Both the position numbers and the translations under genes were made by a program. From Artemisia argyi (taxonomy: Eukaryota; Streptophyta; Magnoliopsida; Asterales; Asteraceae), in NCBI GenBank assembly GCA_030686995.1, contig CM060709.1, positions 306,423,857-306,487,856 on the forward strand: a stretch of DNA of 64,000 nt. Reading direction: 5' to 3'. Of this stretch, positions 1 through 10,747 are shown in pieces; the first letter of the stretch is position 1, and every line of letters starts with the position of its first letter. The notes beneath the pieces are model-generated. The model had not been told where the DNA came from and did not search any database. It saw only the letters and a list, made by a program, of their open reading frames with translations.

Positions 1-1219
1 CTACTACGTATTTTCTAGAGGTCTAGATGCACTAGATGTGGTCCGCGATCTTTTCATGAAGCTTCGACAAGAATTTGTTGCCTTAAGAAAAACAAAAGAA
101 ATTTTGACATTATGAAGATTAAAACACTCAATATTCCACAAAACAAAACAGTCAACAATATGATGGTAGTGTTGGTATAAAAGGGAATATTCATCAAGGT
201 GAAAGAAGTCTATAACTTACGCTCTATTTTCGAGGTTTTATTTGAAAGAAAAGAAGAGAAGTGAAAAGTTAATTCATATATAATCATGTTCGCGAGATTT
301 TTTTTTTTCTTTTATTTTATTTTATTTTATTTATTTTTATTTTTTTGAAAAGAAGAGAAGAGGAAAGAAAATCATGTCATATTCCCCCACCTAATCTTCT
401 TTCCAAATGAGATGATTTGAAAAGAAGTGAAATTTTGGCCTTAATTTGATTCCATCTATTCTCTTTTCTTTGCAACTTACAGCCTTAGGTATGGTAATAC
501 AGCACCGTGCATTTGGCCGATGTGGCGCCGGTGTTACCGTTCGGGGAACGAGTGTTTCCAACGGCGTTGGGTTGTGTGTTAACCCACCAACGCCCATTTT
601 TTTAATGGGTTGTGTTTATGTTGGTTGTGTGTGTGTTGCGTTGGAGAAGTTTATTTTATTTACTTATTTATTTATTTTTTCAAGTGGGCTAGGCTTTGGT
701 AGAATAAATGGGTTGGTGAAAAATTGAATTTGTATTTTTTATTTTAGTTAAGTTTATTTTTCTAAGTTATTTGTATTTTTTGTTTGGTAAAAAGTTATTT
801 GTATTTTTATTTAATGTATGAAAGAATTTAGTTTGTTTGAAAAATAAAATAAAATGACGGGTCTTAAAAAATATGGTCTTAACATGTTAATGAATGTTAC
901 GAGGGAGATGTGTTTTTGGGTGTTAGTGTTAAAAGTGAGGATGGTGAAGTGGAGCTGATGTAACACAAAAATTATAGTGTTAACATGTTATGACACTGAC
1001 GCTCTTAGGAACACAAAAACCAAAAATCATTTTTTCATTTCATCTTCTTTATTCTATTCATTTATCTTCTTTCTATTTTACACTCGTAAACTGAGAGTTA
1101 GTCATCCACTTCGATCATGTGACAAATGAGTTTTTAGCTTACCGTTGAGGCATCTGTCCAAAAATGTTATATATAAATATAAGATGGTGAATGATTATCT
1201 CATTTCTGTCTTTTTATAG
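1..1219. other. AT-rich intergenic sequence
   Basis: No convincing gene is visible. The open frames here are short and have no recognisable domain. A T-rich low-complexity tract lies at about 300-348. Positions 480-600 are GC-richer and may belong to a small transposon, but I could not match terminal inverted repeats to a partner near 985-1010. Confidence 0.5.
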
Positions 1220-1801
1220 TGATGATGTATAATACGGGTAGTAGGCTTACTGGGCCTGGACCGTATTATACACAACTGGGCCCCGGTCCAACGAAACAAA
1301 AATAAAAATACTGGACAAAACCAAAGCCCAGGCCTTGAGCAGGGCACGGTCCGGATCACTAACGACGCACGTGGATCGTCTGAGCGATACTTCCAAAGTA
1401 AGCTTGTGAACCGACCACGGTCCGACAGATAATCCATGTCCGCAGTCATGATTAAGCTGCGGACCTTTGCCCGATAAGGGTCCCACACTGGCCACTATAA
1501 AGATACGCGAAATATTAGGAAACCCTATCATTTCATCCACCTATAAAAGGGAAACCCAAATCACATTTGCAAGGTACAATCTTCTCACACATCCTAATAA
1601 TGTGAATTCCTCTGACAATATGAGTACTTACTCTCACGCCGGAGCTTAATCGTGGGGTCCGTCCCCACGATAAGGCTAACGGTTTGCTTTCACTTGTGTA
1701 GGTATTCAACCCATTACTTGGATTAGTGCAAGGCTTACGCAACGGACAGTCCATCAAAGACAACCCAATGCATATCAAGCCCAATCTTAACCCCTAAACA
1801 C
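1220..1801 (+). mobile_element. candidate solo LTR (Ty3-like)
   Basis: This GC-richer island in AT-rich DNA has LTR-like architecture. It begins TGATG and ends CTAAACA, has a TATA box (TATAAAAG at 1542-1549), and is followed by a leader-like stretch with a direct/inverted pair around GTGGGGTCC/CCCCACG. An 11-bp perfect inverted repeat (GTATAATACGG at about 1227 and its complement at about 1261) sits in the upstream part. No coding domain, PBS or PPT is attached, so a solo LTR left by recombination is the best guess. The exact ends are uncertain because the 5-bp flanks do not match. Instead, a 25-bp imperfect direct repeat flanks the segment. Confidence 0.35.
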
Positions 1802-2273
1802 TTTTTGCACAAATAGATAAGATAGCTTACTTGTTTATCTCATTTCTGCCTTTTGATATACCTTTTTTTTGAACGAAGCATACTTTTTTTTTAACAGAAC
1901 GAATAGCATACTTGTTTACTAGTTTTTAATACTATGCATACACTGGTTTGTTAAATAAGATTTTAAAAATTATGTATAACCTTTTGTACTTATATGGTTA
2001 TAATACCAGTGCATTTACAAGGTTTTACATAAGTTTTTTTTATTATGCATTAATATCGTATATTTTGTATATATTTTTTTGTTGGACAAAGGATTTTACT
2101 TTGTTTAACAGACATTGTGCTGAGGTTGATATTACTTAAATTTTACGATCGTTATAATGTTCTAAACATTATGCGTGTTTAATGTCACACTAGACGATTA
2201 CCTATGCATAGCAATGGGATTACGGCATATAATTATAGTGATATTTTGGCACAATATACTAACCTCAATAAGT
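1802..2273. other. AT-rich spacer
   Basis: AT-rich sequence with oligo-T runs. The 63-codon frame at 1948-2139 is Phe/Tyr/Ile-rich, as expected by chance in such DNA. I see nothing functional. Confidence 0.5.
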
Positions 2274-3732
2274 TGATATGCGGGATAGCGCCCTCGCAAC
2301 AGGTTTTACCTCTCAAGGGAACTTAAGAAGCTTGCAATCCCCGCCAGGCAATGTACCTGATCGTTGTAGTATAGTATAGTGACAAGTACCGGGGGATTGA
2401 TCGTTCAACTCAGGAATAGTGTTCGCTAGGATTAGAAAGCCTATTAAACTAGGTCTAGAGGTGAGGGATGATTCTTTTTGTATTTTTTATATTTTATGAA
2501 AGCAAGTAAAATCTCGGGTTTTGAAGGAGTGGGCGGAATTAGTTGCTAGTCAACTAACCCAATTAACTACAGATGCAATTAAAATAAAATAAAAATAAAT
2601 GAAATTAAAGTAATGTGATTATGTGGTGGAAACAATAATAAGAAAGGATGTGTTTACTTAGATTTCATTACTCCCTAGATATCTTTTACCGGTTGATTAG
2701 CTTGTTACAATTGCATGGATGACGGGTTATATTCCTTAATACTAGTCGTAGGGCCGTGTACAATATTCCTTAACTCTATAAGCTCCTACTTCACTCCTAT
2801 GTCGAGCCGACTAAAAGCTCCTAATATGGGATCACTAGAATTCACTTATGCATTAAATACAACCAAAAACTGTAGCACACCTCCGATCATGTTTCTTAAG
2901 ACGTTCAAGCAAGTTACCAATGGAAGTCTGCCAGTTTTTTTAAGTCTAACATCGAATACAATCATCCACAACAATTATAAACAAACCATCAACCAATAAT
3001 CAACATCTAGGTTTCATTACATCTAAGCAAACACAATAAAAACCTAGCCTAGCATGTTAAAAGAAAGACAAGCATAAGATAGAATCACACAACACATAGA
3101 CATATCATATGATTATTGGAAAACTATCTTCAATTAAGCATGGATGGAACAAGGGTTGAAACCCTTATTTTTACAGTAAATTCGTCTAGGGTTTAAGCTC
3201 TCCAAAGTTCTCCTAATGTTCCACCCTTTTTACAATGAAGAATTGGAAAAATATATATAGAGAATACATCCTGACGGCGTCACGTTATAGCTTGTGACGC
3301 CGTCAACTCGCCGTCAAATTAAGGGTCGTATTGCCTAGATCCAGTCTTGATGCTGTCATGTAGAAATTGAGCTCTGGGCCGTCACTTGCAAAATGACCCT
3401 GACGGCCTTGGTGACGCCGTCAGGCATTTTATACTTGAAATAGTTCTGGGCCGTCATGTGTATTCTTCATATCCACCTCTTTTGCCAAGCTTGACGCCGT
3501 CATGTGTAAGTTCTTGACGTCCTCAGGTACTATTCCCAGCAAGGATTTTAAGACTTTGCCGTTTTCTAATCACTTTTATGCTCCAAAAACGTCCAAAATG
3601 CTTCCTTTTCCAGATTTCTCCTCAAAAGTACCTAAACTGACAAAATGAATGATTTAGGGCAGTAATTGATCAAATAATCACGAATTCGGGCTTAAATGAC
3701 CCTTTAAAAGCGGTACACTTTTCGCCTTATCA
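2274..3732 (-). repeat. 3' LTR of element A
   Basis: 1459 bp, matching 6093-7543 along its length with scattered substitutions. In element sense it runs from TGATAAGG (at 3732) to TATCA (at 2274). It contains an array of TGACG/CGTCA motifs at about 3270-3530, a weak TATA region near 3255, and the tRNA-Asp-like 15-mer TCGTTGTAGTATAGT (plus strand, 2361-2375). The short open frame at 2715-2999 lies inside this LTR and is not a gene. Confidence 0.9.
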
Positions 3733-3875
3733 AATACCGAATATTCTACTCATGACTTAGTCTACTCCTCTACGTCTATCCTCATCATTCCTATAGTAGA
3801 CCGCTTGCTTGTGTTCCTTTTCAAGGTTTGATAGAAAACGGAATTGTTCAATATTATAGGGCATTTGGTAAGCTA

Positions 3876-5095
3876 TTAAGCTATTTCATCATTCTCATCC
3901 TTGAATTTGACTATCCCTATGGACGGGTCATACTTCATCTTAGAGGCCTCAACAAATGGTTTTCCGAACACTACTTGGCTTAAGCAACCATCTATTACCG
4001 GACGAATATCTTCTACAATCACAAAGTCGGTAACATAAGTGAAATTTCCTACAAAGACATGTAATCCTTTCACTCTTCCCACAAAGTTACTCATCCAACT
4101 CGTGTTGGGCATCATCCTATATCCAAGTTGCTTCTTCATTACCCAATTATAATAGGTGTTAGTCATAATTTTTATGGGAGACCTAAGATCGATGTAAGCT
4201 TTCCACACATGCATATGCCCAATGTTGCATGGTATGTTGATGTTAGAGGGATCACCCGCTTTGATGAGTGGTGAACCAAGGACGTATGGTGTCTCGGGGT
4301 CATCGAATAGATCCTTATGGTATTCCCGTTCTTCCTTGGTGGGTAACTTATCAAAGTATTCCTCTACATTTTCTACTTCCTCTAACTTTTCTTCCTTTTT
4401 ATCCTCAACTTCCTTAATCTCATCCTTAGGTCCAATTTCTATTCCAACTTCATCCTTGTCACTTTCTTCTATATTCTTATCTATTGGCTTAATGGTGACA
4501 ACATTGACAAAGTGGACGCGTTTGGATGATGAGAGGCCCTTAATTTGGATACTGCTACTATTGTCCCTAGTGTCCTTCCTAGGTGTAGTTAGCACTTGGT
4601 TGTTGAGGGCTTTCAACAAGTTGTCAATTTTATTGGTCATCCCGTTTGTTGTTGATTGAATTCGGCTTCAAACTTAGCTATGCGAGCTTCTTGAGATGCC
4701 ATAAACTTGGACATCAATCCTTCAAGATTATTGGTACTACCATAGTTATTGGAAGGATTGTTGTTGAAAGTACGGTTAGAGGGTGGGCCGTTTGGTTGGT
4801 AACGATTAGGTGGATTGGAAGAATTGTTTTGGGGCATGTTTTGGTTTTGTTTCCACCTAAGGTTCGGGTGATTTTTCCAAGAAGGAATGTAGGAATCACC
4901 GTAAGGGTTTGGCTCGGGTTTGAAAGTGTACCACTTGTCTCCCGCTTCGTTAGTACGCGAGGATGCGTAATCCGCAAAAGCTTGTCCGGGGAGTTCTACG
5001 CAATCACGAGTGTCATAGGGACCACTACATAATTCGCATGAAGAAGTGATTTTGTTCACTTGGCTTGAAGGCTTAGGAGCTTCGTAGGATTTCAT
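3876..5095 (-). pseudogene. Element A ORF2: zinc knuckle + degenerate protease-like domain
   Basis: Read on the minus strand from an ATG at 5095 just after the gag stop. The N-terminal part (5095-4637) has a knuckle-like CELCSGPYDTRDC in which the usual His is Tyr/Asp, then an Asn/Pro-rich linker and a short amphipathic stretch. The frame then shifts at 4637-4640 (ATGA overlap) into a second part ending at 3876. B3 reads through this point in one frame, so I take the shift as a mutation, although programmed shifting cannot be excluded. The second part carries an acidic Lys/Glu-rich linker and a retropepsin-like domain (IPCNIG ... YIDLRSPIKIM ... VVFGKPF). Asp is kept but the following Thr/Ser-Gly is absent, so catalytic activity is doubtful. 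Confidence 0.75.
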
Positions 5096-5107
5096 GAGAA
5101 ACTTGAC

Positions 5108-5922
5108 TTAGTCCTCAAGTTCCATGATCCTACAGTCGGGAGTGCTAGAATTGTTCGAAGGCAAAGATATTGCCTTGACCGTTTTATTCAAATCACGGGG
5201 ATCATTCCAACTTTCGTTGTCATAGAGAGCAAGATTTTCTATGAGTTCCCATGATTCTTCCACATTTAGATCACATAGCTTGCCACCGGCCGATTGGTCA
5301 ATGGTTCGCCTTGTGGAGAGATCGATATGGTCATAGAAGATTTGGACTTGGAGCCAAAGATCTATGCCATGATGAGGGACTTTTTGGAGTAAGTCCTTGA
5401 AACGAGTCCATGCTTCATAGAGAGTTTCACCTTGACGTTGTTGGAACATCAAGATGTCATTTCTAAGCTTGATAGTTCTCCCCGGTGGGAAAAATTGAGC
5501 AAGGAAATGAGAAGTGAGATCATCCCAAGAGGTGATGGATCCCGCGGGTAGACGTTCAAGCCATTGACTAGCTTGGTCACGTAGAGAGAATTGGAATAGA
5601 CGTAATCGGGTCGTCTCTCTAGTTGCAACATCAAGGTCTATGGAATCTACGATTTTTAGGAAATCCTTGAGATGTTGATTAGGATCTTCGGAACGAAGTC
5701 CATGGAATGCACATCCGCTTTGCACCAACCGGATGGTGTCGGATCCCAAGGGAGACACATTGGCTCCTTGAGTGAGCTCAATGGTGTTCCGATAGCCTTG
5801 GTGGATAGGACGGGAATACTCTCCTAAATTCGGGGTCTAGGAGGTTGGTTTGGTTGTGGTGGGTTTTGTGGGTGGTTTTGTTGTGGTGGGTTGATGGGTT
5901 CAAAAAGATTACCACCTTCCAT
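5108..5922 (-). pseudogene. gag: Element A gag (capsid region), frameshifted
   Basis: The start is the ATG at 5922, the position homologous to the gag start of B3. Residues read MEGGNLFEPINPP then a Pro/Gln-rich tail. A one-base deletion relative to B3 near 5826-5832 breaks the frame. The remainder (to 5108) is a clear Ty3 retrotransposon gag capsid domain (RLFQFSLRDQASQWLERLP, then FLAQFFPPGRT and NDILMFQQ), closely parallel to B3 gag. It would form the particle core in the cytoplasm and bind element RNA together with the knuckle in ORF2. It ends with a TAA in frame with ORF2, at the same codon where B3 has TGA. Confidence 0.85.
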
Positions 5923-6067
5923 GATGTCGGATGGTAATTGTTATGAACAAAGGAACAAAGAAATGAGATAGACTAAAGAAAACCTAAAAATAAAATAAAA
6001 AACTTACTAGAAAGGAATCTAGCAAGTAGACCTAATAAAAAGAAATTCTAACCTAGACAATAACTAT

Positions 6068-6086
6068 TCCCCGGGCTGCGGCACCA
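6068..6086 (-). promoter_or_regulatory. Primer-binding site of element A (tRNA-Asp type)
   Basis: In element sense this reads TGGTGCCGCAGCCCGGGGA, starting a few bases after the 5' LTR. It matches the Asp-type PBS of Athila/Tat elements (complement of the tRNA-Asp 3' end, TGGCGCCG followed by a GCC/GGGGA core) with a few mismatches and one extra C. The B copies read TGGCGCC at the start; here one base has changed to TGGTGCC. Confidence 0.75.
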
Positions 6087-6092
6087 AAAACT

Positions 6093-7543
6093 TGATACAC
6101 GGGATTTCGCCCTCGCAACAGGTTTTACCTCTCAAGGAATCTTGAGAAGCTTGCAATCCTCGCCAGGCAGTGTACCTGATCGTTGTAGTATAGTATAGTG
6201 ACAAGTACCGGGGGATTGATCGTTCAACTCAGGAATAGTGTTCTCTAGGATTAGAAAGCCTACTAAACTAGGTCTAGAGGTGAGGGATGATTCTTTTTGT
6301 AATTTTTATATTTTGTGAAAGCAAGTAAAATCTCAGGTTTTGAAGGAGTGGGCGGAATTAGTTGCTAGTCAACTAACCCAATTAACTACAGATGCAATCA
6401 AAACAAAATAAAAATAAATGAAATTAAACTAATGAAATTATGTGGTGGAAACAATAATAAGAAAAGATGTGTTTACTTAGATTTCATTACTCCCTAGATA
6501 TCTTTTACCGGTTGATTAGCTTGTTACAATTGCATGGATGACGGGTTATATTCCTTAATACTTGTCGTAGGGCCGTGTACAATATTCCCTAACTCTATAA
6601 GCTCTTACTTCACTCCTATGTCGAGCCGACTAAAAGCTCCTAACATGGGATCACTAGAATTCACTTATGCATTAAATACAACCAAAAATCGTAGTACACC
6701 TCCGATCATGTTTCTTAAGACGTTCAAGCAAGTTACCAATGGAAGTCTGCCAGTTTTCTTAAGCCTAACATCGAATACAATCATCCACAACAATTATAAA
6801 CAAACCAATAATCAACATCTAGGTTTCGTTACATCTAAGCAAACACAATAAAAACCTAGCCTAGCATGTTAAAAGAAAGACAAGCATAAGATCGAATCAC
6901 ACAACACATAGACATATCGTATGATTATTGGAAAACTTATCTTCAATTAAGCATGGATGGAACAAGGGTTGAAACCCTTATTTTTACAGAAAATTTGTCT
7001 AGGGTTTAAGCTCTCCAAAGTTCTCCTAATGTTCCACCCTTTTTACAATGAAAAATTGGAAAAATATATAGAGAGAATACATCCTGACGGCGTCATGTTA
7101 TAGCTTGTGACGCCGTCAACTCGCTGCCAAATTAAGGGTCGTATTGCCTAGATCCAGTCTTGACGCTGTCATGTAGAAATTGAGCTCTGGGCCGTCACTT
7201 GCAAAATGACCCTGACGGCCTTGGTGACGCCGTCAGGCATTTTATACTTGAAATAGTTCTGGGCCGTGATGTGTATTCTTCATATCCACCTCTTTTGCCA
7301 AGCTTGACGCCGTCATGTGTAAGGTCTTGACGTCGTCAGGTACTGTTCCTAGCAAGGATTTTGAGACTTTGCCATTTTCTTTAATTTTATGCTCCAAAAA
7401 CGTCCAAAATGCTTCCTTTTCCAGATTTCTCCTCAAAAGTACCTAAAATGACAAAAGGAACGATTTAGGGCAGTAATTGATCAAATAATCACGAATTCAG
7501 GCTTAAATGACCCCTTAAAAGCGGTACACTTTTCGCCTTATCA
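6093..7543 (-). repeat. 5' LTR of element A
   Basis: 1451-bp copy of 2274-3732. It carries the same TGACG/CGTCA array (about 7085-7345) and the tRNA-Asp-like 15-mer at 6180-6194 (plus strand). Frames at 6534-6851 and 7242-7436 are LTR sequence, not genes. Confidence 0.9.
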
Positions 7544-7554
7544 CTACTCAATAT

Positions 7555-7754
7555 TACTCCCTCCGTCCTAAAATATAAGTCCACTTTGGTATTTTTGATT
7601 GTCCCAAATTTAAAGTCCACTTTCAATAACATCCAATCAAAATGCTTCTAAGTGGGTGATAATGAAATTTTATTGGTTAACATTGTAAGGGCCCCACTTT
7701 TCTTAAACTTTGTAAAATTTGAAAATGGACATATAATTTGGGACGGAGGGAGTA
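7555..7754. mobile_element. Stowaway-like MITE
   Basis: Terminal inverted repeats TACTCCCTCCGTCC (7555-7568) and its exact complement GGACGGAGGGAGTA (7741-7754), with TA at both ends as the target duplication. Size (~200 bp), TIR sequence and TA target are those of Tc1/mariner Stowaway MITEs. It is non-coding. Confidence 0.9.
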
Positions 7755-7931
7755 ACATTTTCTTAATCATTCATTTCATTTCCATAAAATTAACTATAAA
7801 TTAAGACAAGAGCAACAAGAAGTGTATGGTTTTGTATATTAGAGAGTAGTATAATTTTTTGGAAACTATTTGTTAATACAAATAATGTCTAAAAACGTTA
7901 TTCGTATTCTCTATATTTTGATAATAACAAA

Positions 7932-8395
7932 ATAATGCGGATATTGTAAACACAAGAAGTTTTACAATCCTCCTAGGCAGAGTACCTAACCGTTGTAGTG
8001 TAATATAGGTAAGACACGGGTTATTAATCGATCTCTAAGGGAAGAGTGAGGCAGGCTCAAAGTGTATGACGAATTAAGTCTAAGAGTTGATGGATGATTA
8101 TTTTTGTATTTTATATTTTATAAGAAAGCAAGTAAAATCTCGGGTTTTAGAAGAGTTTGGTTTTTAAAACTAATTAAACTAAATTAAACTAACTAATATG
8201 CAGAAAAGTAAATTGATAAACTTTGTATGATAGATAAAGTGTATTTACTTAGAATCTCATTACTCCTTAGTTATCTATTATTGATTAGTCGAATTGTCAC
8301 ATCCTTTTTTAATTAGAGCGTTATATTCTTTAATATCAATCAAGGGTTGGTTACTCCCGAACTCTATGAACTGTGTTCTAAGAGCACAAGGTGCA
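7932..8395 (-). repeat. Diverged, truncated A-like LTR fragment
   Basis: The order of segments follows the element A LTR: a TTTTACAATCC box, then GGCAGAGTACCT, then the tRNA-Asp-like CCGTTGTAGT with GGTAAG, then GATGGATGATTATTTTTG, then AAAGCAAGTAAAATCTCGGG, and finally the TACTTAGAATCTCATTACTCC block. Overall identity is low and the U3 half is missing. It is an older related LTR lineage in which the tRNA-like block is still recognisable. Confidence 0.65.
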
Positions 8396-8597
8396 GCTTG
8401 TTGTTTTGGCTCGTCGTTCCAGCGTGGAGCCTTGTTGTCCATCACCGAGCTTGTTGCCACACCGTACACCCTCGTTGTCCTTCGCCAAAAACAAGTTCAT
8501 TGTCTACACGATGAGGCTTGATCTCCACCTTTTTGTCAGTGTTGTCAGCAAAAAAACGTTATATAACGTTTATTTTTTAAATGTTATTTTTTTTAGA
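8396..8597. other. Unassigned sequence
   Basis: Short GC-richer stretch (about 8396-8535) of repeated CTTGTTGxC-like words, then AT-rich DNA. Overlapping open frames give no recognisable product. Confidence 0.4.
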
Positions 8598-8829
8598 GTA
8601 AACTACACCGTTCGTCCTTGTGGTTTGCTTTGACCGCAGCCTTTCATCCTTTGACTAAAAAAATTGCACCACTTGGCCTTAAGTGTGAAACGTTATGCGC
8701 AGTTAGTCCCTCCCTCTAACGAAGTCTATTAACGCCCGTTAACTCTTGTTAACTTGTTTTCTCATAAGGGTATAATCGTCATTTCACACCATAAGGACTA
8801 ACGGTGCAAGGACGAACGGTGCAATTTAC
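8598..8829. mobile_element. MITE-like inverted-repeat element
   Basis: About 23-bp near-perfect terminal inverted repeats: GTAAACTACACCGTTCGTCC at 8598 and the complement of GGACGAACGGTGCAATTTAC ending at 8829. The inner sequence is non-coding and has further CTAAC/GTTAA repeats. The right end merges directly into the minisatellite, so no target duplication can be read. Confidence 0.6.
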
Positions 8830-9365
8830 GTTTTTGTCCATTTTTTACGCTTTCGTCTGTTTTTTTATGTTTTCGTCAGTTTTTTTTTACGTTTTCGTCC
8901 GTTTTTTCTCATTCGCCCGTTTTTTTTTACGTTTTTGTCCGTTTTTTTCACTTACGTTTTCATATATTTTCTTACATTTTTATACGTTTTAATACGTTTT
9001 TATCCATTCTTATCCGTTTTTATACGTTTTCATCCGTTGTTTACGTTCTAGTATGTTTTTTTTTACGATTTCGTCTTTTTTATTTCAGTTTTCGTCTGTT
9101 TTTACGTTTTCGGTAGTTTTTTATGTTTTCATCCATTTTTTACGTTTTTGTCCGTTTTTTCTTATGTTTTCTTACATTTTTATATGTTTTTTTTATCAAT
9201 TCTTATCCGTTTTTATACGTTTCATCCGTTTTTTACGTTTTCGTCCGTTTTTTACATTTTGTCTATATTTTTATGTTTTCGGATGTTTTTTACGCTTTCG
9301 TCTGTTTTTTTCGCTTTCATCCATTTTTTTATGTTTTCGCTAGTTTTTTCGCTCTCATCATCATC
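8826..9365. repeat. T-rich minisatellite, ~20-bp degenerate unit
   Basis: Roughly 25 tandem degenerate copies of a unit like TTTTTACGTTTTCGTCCGTT, with variants TTATCCG and TTTCATCCA. Several long plus-strand frames rich in Phe and Val come only from this composition. On the minus strand it is read as Lys/Asp/Glu/Asn-rich sequence fused to the gag-like frame. Confidence 0.85.
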
Positions 9366-10061
9366 AATTATCTTTTCTAAAGTACAAATCCTAAAGCTGG
9401 CAAAGGCTATCTTATGGTGGTGTCTCATATGGTTTTTCTGTATTTTAGCTACCTTAAAACGGGTTTCTTGTAGGGTATTTCTTAAACTACTATAGTCAGG
9501 TTGATTACCTAGGTTATTATCATGACCTTTTTCTATCTTCTCAAGAAGGTCAAGGAAAATTTCATCTAAATTATTTAAAATTTCCTCTAACTGATTTTCC
9601 TGATTTTCTAAAGTTGTCATAGTGGGGTTTTCTCCAAATTCATCTTTCCAGGATGAAATGGGAGAGTTTACTAAGTAAGGTGTAGGTCCTAAAGTATAGG
9701 GTTGCCTAGGGTCATATCTAGGGGTATAGGTAGGGATAGGATTTCTAGGTATACATGGTTCTCTAGGGAGAAAGAAACCATGTGGTTCTAATCTAGGTGT
9801 GGAAAATGGTGGGTGTAAAATAGGGTTTAGGGGAGTAATAGGTGATGCCTTAGCATAGAAATCTCTTAAGTGTTTTAAATGTGGGTTATCTAAGAAAGGT
9901 GTATAACCTAAGGGTGAAGGTGTATCTTGACTATTCCTAGAGTCTTCTAAGTGATCGGGAAAATATGGTTTAGGGGAATAATCTAGTACATTCGGAGAGG
10001 AAAGATCATTCTCCGGATGTAAACTAGATGAGACGAGGGTAGAATAGCAGGGAGTAGACAT
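9252..10061 (-). pseudogene. Element E gag-like N-terminal ORF running into the minisatellite
   Basis: A 269-codon frame starting (MSTPCYSTLV) about 180 bp after an LTR end and tRNA-iMet PBS, the position of gag in a Ty3 element. Residues 1-150 are Pro/Ser/Tyr-rich. Residues ~150-235 are a heptad-like helical region (ENQLEEILNNLDEIFLDLLE, then a His/Arg-rich MRHHHKIAFASFR segment). From about residue 232 onward the frame enters the minisatellite and encodes low-complexity Lys/Asp/Ser repeats. No capsid or zinc knuckle follows, so the element is truncated here. The gag assignment rests on position and on weak resemblance to leader ORFs of daisy-family Ty3 elements. Confidence 0.5.
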
Positions 10062-10229
10062 AACTATATAATAGTAAAAATACTGTAAATCATTTAGTAG
10101 TTAAGCAGGCAATTACTCTACTAACCTTAGCACGTATAGTTACGGAGAATGGCAGGGCCACTGAGGACTTTCTTTGGTTTAGGAAAAATATTTGTAGTTT
10201 AGGTTTTGACCTTGTTCTCTACGACTGAA

Positions 10230-10241
10230 GCTCTGATACCA
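10230..10241 (-). promoter_or_regulatory. Primer-binding site of element E (tRNA-iMet type)
   Basis: In element sense TGGTATCAGAGC, complementary to the 3' end of initiator tRNA-Met, placed 3 nt after an LTR end (GGGGTGTTACA). Confidence 0.85.
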
Positions 10242-10244
10242 ATC

Positions 10245-10747
10245 TGTAACACCCCTATTTTCAAGGTTCGCCGTTCGCTGCGGATTTAGGGTTGGGGTAT
10301 TACTTCATGAAATCATAGTTACAGTAATAGAAAACGACTAGAAAATTTTTAGAAATTTAGTTATCATTCATTTAATTATCAGAGTTTTTATAGTAAAAGA
10401 TATACTTTTACTATTGATGAGGTCCCAAAGTCTAGGTGTTAAGATATGTTTGAATGATAACCGGTTTGAAAGTCCTCCGAGTTCAGTGCGTCCTTCTGCC
10501 ATATCTCCATAGAAGTGATATACCTAGAATACATGCTTAAAAGTCAACACTAGGTGTTGAGTGAGAGTCATAGGTGTAAGTGTTAGTGAATACAAGTTCC
10601 CTGGGTTCCGTTGTTACACCCATCTGGGAAAATGTTGTGTGTGTGTGATAATTGTAATGCATGCACAATTATCAGGAGTGGGTGTGTTGCACTAAGCTCA
10701 TGAACTGCACGTTAACAGTCCGGGTCATAGGGTCTGCAGACCAACCA
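10245..10747 (-). repeat. 5' LTR fragment of element E
   Basis: Element-sense end GGGGTGTTACA at 10245. The LTR runs rightwards and is cut at 10748, where element C begins. Its remainder should lie beyond the window if C inserted into it. No gene is seen. Confidence 0.65.

Larger units (their letters stand above)
2274..7543 (-). mobile_element. Element A: non-autonomous gag-only LTR retrotransposon
   Basis: Two long terminal repeats (2274-3732 and 6093-7543) in the same orientation flank a 2.36 kb interior read on the minus strand. The element-sense LTR begins TGATAAGG and ends TATCA. The interior holds an Asp-type PBS, gag, and a zinc-knuckle plus degenerate protease-like region. There is no RT, RNase H or integrase, so the element matches the TR-GAG class of plant elements and must be mobilised in trans. 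PBS type and LTR style resemble the Athila/Tat side of Ty3. The 5-bp flanks (TAAGT, CTACT) do not match, and there is no clear polypurine tract before the 3' LTR. The element may therefore have been rearranged after insertion. Confidence 0.85.

Noticed and set aside
446..727. 93-codon ORF in the left flank
   Set aside because: Low-complexity C-terminus, no domain, overlapping frames on both strands; no support as a gene.
1195..1540. Overlapping ~97-codon minus-strand ORFs
   Set aside because: They fall in the GC-rich part of the candidate solo LTR and have no recognisable domain.
2361..2410. tRNA-Asp gene
   Set aside because: Only the first ~16 nt match in antisense to the element. There is no anticodon arm, no T arm in register and no acceptor 3' strand, and it recurs inside every LTR.
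4637..4640. Programmed frameshift (ATGA overlap) in element A ORF2
   Set aside because: B3 reads through the homologous region in one frame, so an ordinary indel in A is the simpler explanation.
8804..9495. Phe-rich membrane proteins on the plus strand
   Set aside because: Produced by the T-rich minisatellite; no start context, no homology pattern, several overlapping frames.
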